Of a stretch of 64,000 bases of DNA, positions 61,139-64,000 are shown in pieces. Numbering within the stretch: the first letter of the stretch is position 1; every line of letters starts with the position of its first letter. The DNA comes from Ligilactobacillus agilis DSM 20509 (GTDB lineage: Bacteria; Bacillota; Bacilli; Lactobacillales; Lactobacillaceae). The stretch covers positions 1 through 64,000 of the forward strand of contig NZ_AYYP01000019.1 in the NCBI RefSeq assembly GCF_001436215.1, read 5' to 3'. Both the position numbers and the translations under genes were made by a program. Below the pieces are notes generated by a model. The model ran no database searches. It was not told the DNA's origin and saw only the letters and a program-made list of their open reading frames with translations.

Positions 61139-62605
61139 TTAACAATTAAATTCCCAGTGGTTGCCATCCTTAGCTAGCAGGTCATCGCTTGCCTTTGGCC
61201 CCATGCTTGCACAGTCGTAGTTAGGAAAAGCGACCTGGTCGACATTTTGATCCCAAGCCTGTCTAATTGCGTCAACAAACTTCCAGGAGCATTGCAATTC
61301 CTTCCAGTGGGCAAAGTTAGAGGCCCGGCATTGCATTGCATCTAAAATTAACTTTTCATAGGCCTCAGGTATGGCTGCCCGTTGTTCTGGACTCAGCTTG
61401 TAGTCAAGGTTTAAGTGGTGCGTATCAAAATCGAAACCTTGGCCGATGGTCTTAGAGTTGAGTTGCAGACTGAGGCTCGGTTCTGGGTCAACGTTGATGG
61501 TTAAAACGTCGTGGCGCAAGTCGCTGTCTTCAAACACGTTGTTAGGCACTTGTTTAAAGACCACGTCAATTCTAGTTGCCTTGGTCTTCATCCGCTTGCC
61601 AGTCCGCACGTAGATGGGAACTCCTGCCATGTCCATAGTGTTAACCATTAACTTCCCGGCCACAAAGGTTTCCGTCATGGAGTCTTCTGCCGTCTGTGCT
61701 TCCTCGCGGTAACCTATTAGACCATTACCAGGTCCATATTGCCCGCGGACAAAGTTTTCTTTTACTTCTTCTGGGCTATAAATCTTAAGACACTTCAAGG
61801 CGTTAATCTTGGCATTTCTAATGTCAGTATCGGTGAAGCTAACCGGCGCAGACATGGTTAATAGCGCCACAATCTGTAAAACGTGGTTTTGAATCATGTC
61901 GCGTAAGGCCCCGGCAGTTTCATAATAACCGGCCCGTTCTTCAACCCCTAGGGCTTCACTTAGAGTTACTTGAATATTACTGATGTAGCGGTTATTCCAC
62001 ATGGAGTTAAAGATACTGTTGCCAAACCGCAAAGCGGCAATATTTTGCACCATTTCCTTACCCAGATAGTGGTCGATTCTAAAGACATCTTCTTCAGGGA
62101 AGGATTTGGAGATTTCATCATTTAGTTCGGTGGCACTGGCTAAGTCACGCCCAAATGGTTTTTCAACAATCACCCGGTTGTAACCGGTTTCAGTCATAAT
62201 TTGTTGTGACTTCAAGTGGTCACAAATTGTCCCAAAGAATCGCGGTGACATGGCTAGATAAAAGAGGCGGTTGCCCCCAATTTGATACTTTTCATCTAGA
62301 CTTTGAGCTAGGGCCTGTAAAGTCTTATAGTGGTTAGTATCCGTAACATTATGTGATTGATAGTAAAAGTGGCTGGCAAACTCGGTGGCCACGGTTTGTT
62401 CATCATACATCCCATCGATGGAATCTTTGACTACTTCCCGGTAGTATTCATCAGTCCACGGGCGCCGGGCAGTTCCAATGACTGCGAAATTTTCTTTTAG
62501 ATAGCCCTTCTTATAAAGTTGGAATATCGACGGGTAAAGCTTTCTTTGGGCTAGATCTCCCGTCCCCCCAAAAATAATGACAAGTGCTTTTTCATTCTTT
62601 TTCAT
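61139..62605 (-). CDS. zwf: Glucose-6-phosphate 1-dehydrogenase
   Basis: Oxidises glucose-6-phosphate to 6-phosphogluconolactone with NADP or NAD, the entry to the oxidative pentose phosphate and phosphoketolase pathways. The 488 residues have the nucleotide loop GGTGDLAQRKLYPS (10-23), VEKPFGRDLAS, the active-site RIDHYLGKEMVQN (catalytic His and Lys) and YVRTGKRMKTKATRI. Full length. No gnd gene is adjacent. TATAAT promoter 46 bp upstream. Confidence 0.97.
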   Translation of the reverse strand: MKKNEKALVIIFGGTGDLAQRKLYPSIFQLYKKGYLKENFAVIGTARRPWTDEYYREVVKDSIDGMYDEQTVATEFASHFYYQSHNVTDTNHYKTLQALAQSLDEKYQIGGNRLFYLAMSPRFFGTICDHLKSQQIMTETGYNRVIVEKPFGRDLASATELNDEISKSFPEEDVFRIDHYLGKEMVQNIAALRFGNSIFNSMWNNRYISNIQVTLSEALGVEERAGYYETAGALRDMIQNHVLQIVALLTMSAPVSFTDTDIRNAKINALKCLKIYSPEEVKENFVRGQYGPGNGLIGYREEAQTAEDSMTETFVAGKLMVNTMDMAGVPIYVRTGKRMKTKATRIDVVFKQVPNNVFEDSDLRHDVLTINVDPEPSLSLQLNSKTIGQGFDFDTHHLNLDYKLSPEQRAAIPEAYEKLILDAMQCRASNFAHWKELQCSWKFVDAIRQAWDQNVDQVAFPNYDCASMGPKASDDLLAKDGNHWEFNC

Positions 62606-62650
62606 TTAACTACGCACCGCTTTCTAATCAAAATTTAAACTCATATCTTC

Positions 62651-62679
62651 ATTATACTGGTTAGCCTATATATAAACAA
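62651..62679 (-). promoter_or_regulatory. zwf promoter
   Basis: Minus-strand TTGTTT (62679-62674), 17-nt spacer, TATAAT (62656-62651). Confidence 0.7.
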
Positions 62680-62693
62680 TTATTTTCACTCAC

Positions 62694-62722
62694 AAAAAAC
62701 TAGGCCTACACTAGACCTAGTT
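62694..62722 (-). terminator. Terminator of the second MATE gene
   Basis: Stem AACTAGGCC/AGACCTAGTT-type (62698-62722, one mismatch near the loop), with T6 tail on the minus strand. Confidence 0.8.
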
Positions 62723-62738
62723 AGTTAGTTAGTTAGTT
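62718..62738. repeat. TTAG tetranucleotide repeat
   Basis: About five tandem TTAG units that include the stop codon of the MATE gene and one arm of its terminator. Changes in copy number would not alter the reading frame before the stop. Confidence 0.85.
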
Positions 62739-64000
62739 GAAATCTTTAAAACTCCGCCGGTATAAATAAATCCCCATGATTGCCGTTAAAATGTCGGCCA
62801 CAGCCTGGGCCCAGATAATGCCGTGATAGCCAAATAAGCTGCTAAAGGCTAGCATGACTAATAAGTAAAAGACCCCCTGGCGACTAACTGACATTAAAAG
62901 GGCACTCATAGCTTTACTTGCCGACTGAAAGACGGTGGTTAAAACCATGATTAAGCCGATAAATGGGGTGGTTGCTAGGCAGGCCCGCAACATGTAGGCC
63001 CCCTCTTTAACAATCTCAGCTTGGTTCATAAAGCAGCTAACCAAACCGGGCGCTAATATCATCAAAATTACTGAAAATACGAGGGCATAGACCACTTCGA
63101 CCATGATATCAAAGCGTAAGACCTCTTTAAAACGTTGAACATTTTTAGCCCCATAACAATAACCGACTAACGGTTGGGCCCCAAAGGCAAAGCCGACCAA
63201 GACTAAGATGACAATCCCATAGATTTTTTGGGTAATCCCCATCGCCGCCACGCTAGCAGCCCCAAACGGAGCCAGGTAATTGTTTAGTAAGGCCATCCCA
63301 AAGGTTTGCATAAAATTGGTGATAGAGGCCGGAATCCCAATTTCAATCACCCGTTTCCAGTCGGCCCAGCTAAGCTTAGCCAGCTTCAAGTTAAAACTTA
63401 GGTAGCGGCTCTTAGTTTTGACACAGTAAATCAATAAACTGGTGTTGAGTGCATAACCAAGTACGTTGGCTAAGGCGACCCCGGCTGCCCCCCAATTAAA
63501 AACAAACAAGAACAAAGGGTCTAAGATAATAGCCAAGATTGTCCCCGCCATCGTTGCTACCATTGACTGAACAGCCAAGCCCTCAGTCCTAATTAGGTTA
63601 CCTGGAACCAACGAGACGGTAATAAAGGTTGAGCCTGCCACTAACACCCGGTAAAAATCGGCCGCATACTGGTAGGTTGCCGGCTTAGCCCCCAATAGAA
63701 GTAAGACTGGCTTTTCTAGGGCTAATAAAATTAAGGTTAACCCCACACTAATTACGATGGTGGCGTAAAAGGATGCGCTAGCCAAACGCTTACTTAAATT
63801 ATAGTTTTTTTGACCAAATAATTGGGAGACAATGGCGCTGCCACCGAGGCCAAAGATATCCCCCACAGCTAACATAAACGAAAAAAGCGGTGCCCCAATG
63901 GTTACCCCCGCCACCAGGTTGGCATTGCCCGTTTTAGCTACAAAGTAGGTATCAGCTAAACTATAAACCATGCTGACAATCATACTTAATACCACTGGTA
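62733..64000 (-). CDS. MATE-family exporter, 5' end outside the window
   Basis: At least 422 residues of a MatE membrane exporter with about 12 helices and the family block VYSLADTYFVAKTGN near the visible start. The frame stays open to the edge (a Pro codon lies before PVVLSMIVS), and the usual first 20-30 residues of the family are missing, so the gene starts beyond 64000. ILGQ-type blocks include GLGGSAIVSQLFGQKNY and FAFGAQPLVGYCYGAKN. It is distinct from the MATE gene at 44168 and belongs to a NorM/DinF-like group. Substrate unknown. Confidence 0.9.
   Translation of the reverse strand, partial: PVVLSMIVSMVYSLADTYFVAKTGNANLVAGVTIGAPLFSFMLAVGDIFGLGGSAIVSQLFGQKNYNLSKRLASASFYATIVISVGLTLILLALEKPVLLLLGAKPATYQYAADFYRVLVAGSTFITVSLVPGNLIRTEGLAVQSMVATMAGTILAIILDPLFLFVFNWGAAGVALANVLGYALNTSLLIYCVKTKSRYLSFNLKLAKLSWADWKRVIEIGIPASITNFMQTFGMALLNNYLAPFGAASVAAMGITQKIYGIVILVLVGFAFGAQPLVGYCYGAKNVQRFKEVLRFDIMVEVVYALVFSVILMILAPGLVSCFMNQAEIVKEGAYMLRACLATTPFIGLIMVLTTVFQSASKAMSALLMSVSRQGVFYLLVMLAFSSLFGYHGIIWAQAVADILTAIMGIYLYRRSFKDFN

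Noticed and set aside
62718-62738. TTAG repeat as phase-variation switch of the MATE exporter
   Set aside because: The repeat begins at the stop codon and lies in the 3' region, so copy-number change cannot alter the protein.
1-64000. CRISPR arrays, insertion sequences, prophage or toxin-antitoxin modules
   Set aside because: No regularly spaced direct repeats, transposase motifs, phage genes or typical toxin-antitoxin pairs were seen.

Overview
The window looks like chromosomal core from a low-to-moderate GC Gram-positive bacterium of the order Lactobacillales, most likely family Lactobacillaceae. The case rests on content and order: a fused GlnH-GlnP glutamine transporter, the infC-rpmI-rplT operon with its L20 leader, thrS-dnaI-dnaB-nrdR-coaE-mutM-polA, ecsA/ecsB divergent from hit and prsA, alaS-ireB-ruvX-yrzB followed by zapA-cvpA-mutS2-trxA, T-box leaders, and a choloylglycine hydrolase. 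A complete zwf would fit a phosphoketolase-type (heterofermentative) organism, but that is inference and I cannot name the species.

Layout. 1-400: tandem promoters and the 5' leader of an rRNA operon that runs leftwards out of the window. 408-3053: glutamine ABC transporter and a short plus-strand gene. 3124-10523: GTPase/ribosome-assembly and NAD block (mazG-like, ysxC, rpmF, yceD, tmcAL, methyltransferase, rsfS, yqeK, nadD, yhbY, yqeH, yqeG). 10698-14330: translation genes under an L20 leader and a T-box. 14369-21301: replication and repair. 21444-24592: a BI-1 membrane protein, a hotdog protein, an orphan OppA lipoprotein, and upstream of it a separately promoted, strongly structured transcript with a 35-residue Cys-rich ORF. 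24641-30836: murC, sftA, ytpR, ytpP, trmB, ytmP. 30903-34696: ecsBA versus hit/prsA. 34734-38284: yhaM, a class A PBP, argR. 38427-45897: accessory stretch (oxidoreductase, choloylglycine hydrolase, CPBP protease, a Tyr T-box with an NhaC-type carrier, cutC, a MATE exporter, a basic orphan protein). 46058-48073: tRNA-Glu(CUC), yfcE, rdgB, yslB. 48139-49584: a decayed amino-acid permease. 49773-64000: trxA back to alaS, cshB, nrnA, dinB, zwf and a MATE gene cut by the right edge.

Almost all genes, and the rRNA operon, are on the minus strand, as expected for one replichore read leftwards. Most of the window is housekeeping: translation (rRNA, L20, L35, L32, IF3, ThrRS, AlaRS, tRNA-Glu, ribosome-assembly GTPases), replication start and repair (DnaB, DnaI, Pol I, MutM, MutS2, Pol IV), cell wall and division (MurC, PBP1A, SftA, ZapA, IreB) and secretion (PrsA, Ecs). 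Amino-acid supply is tied to translation through three T-boxes.

No CRISPR array, prophage, insertion sequence or defence island was seen. The least-explained items are the hairpin/Cys-rich mini-gene at 24390-24627, a probable small RNA at 39524-39633, the IF3 gene that appears to start with AUA, a tRNA-Glu(CUC) with an odd acceptor end, and a DnaI without any cysteine.
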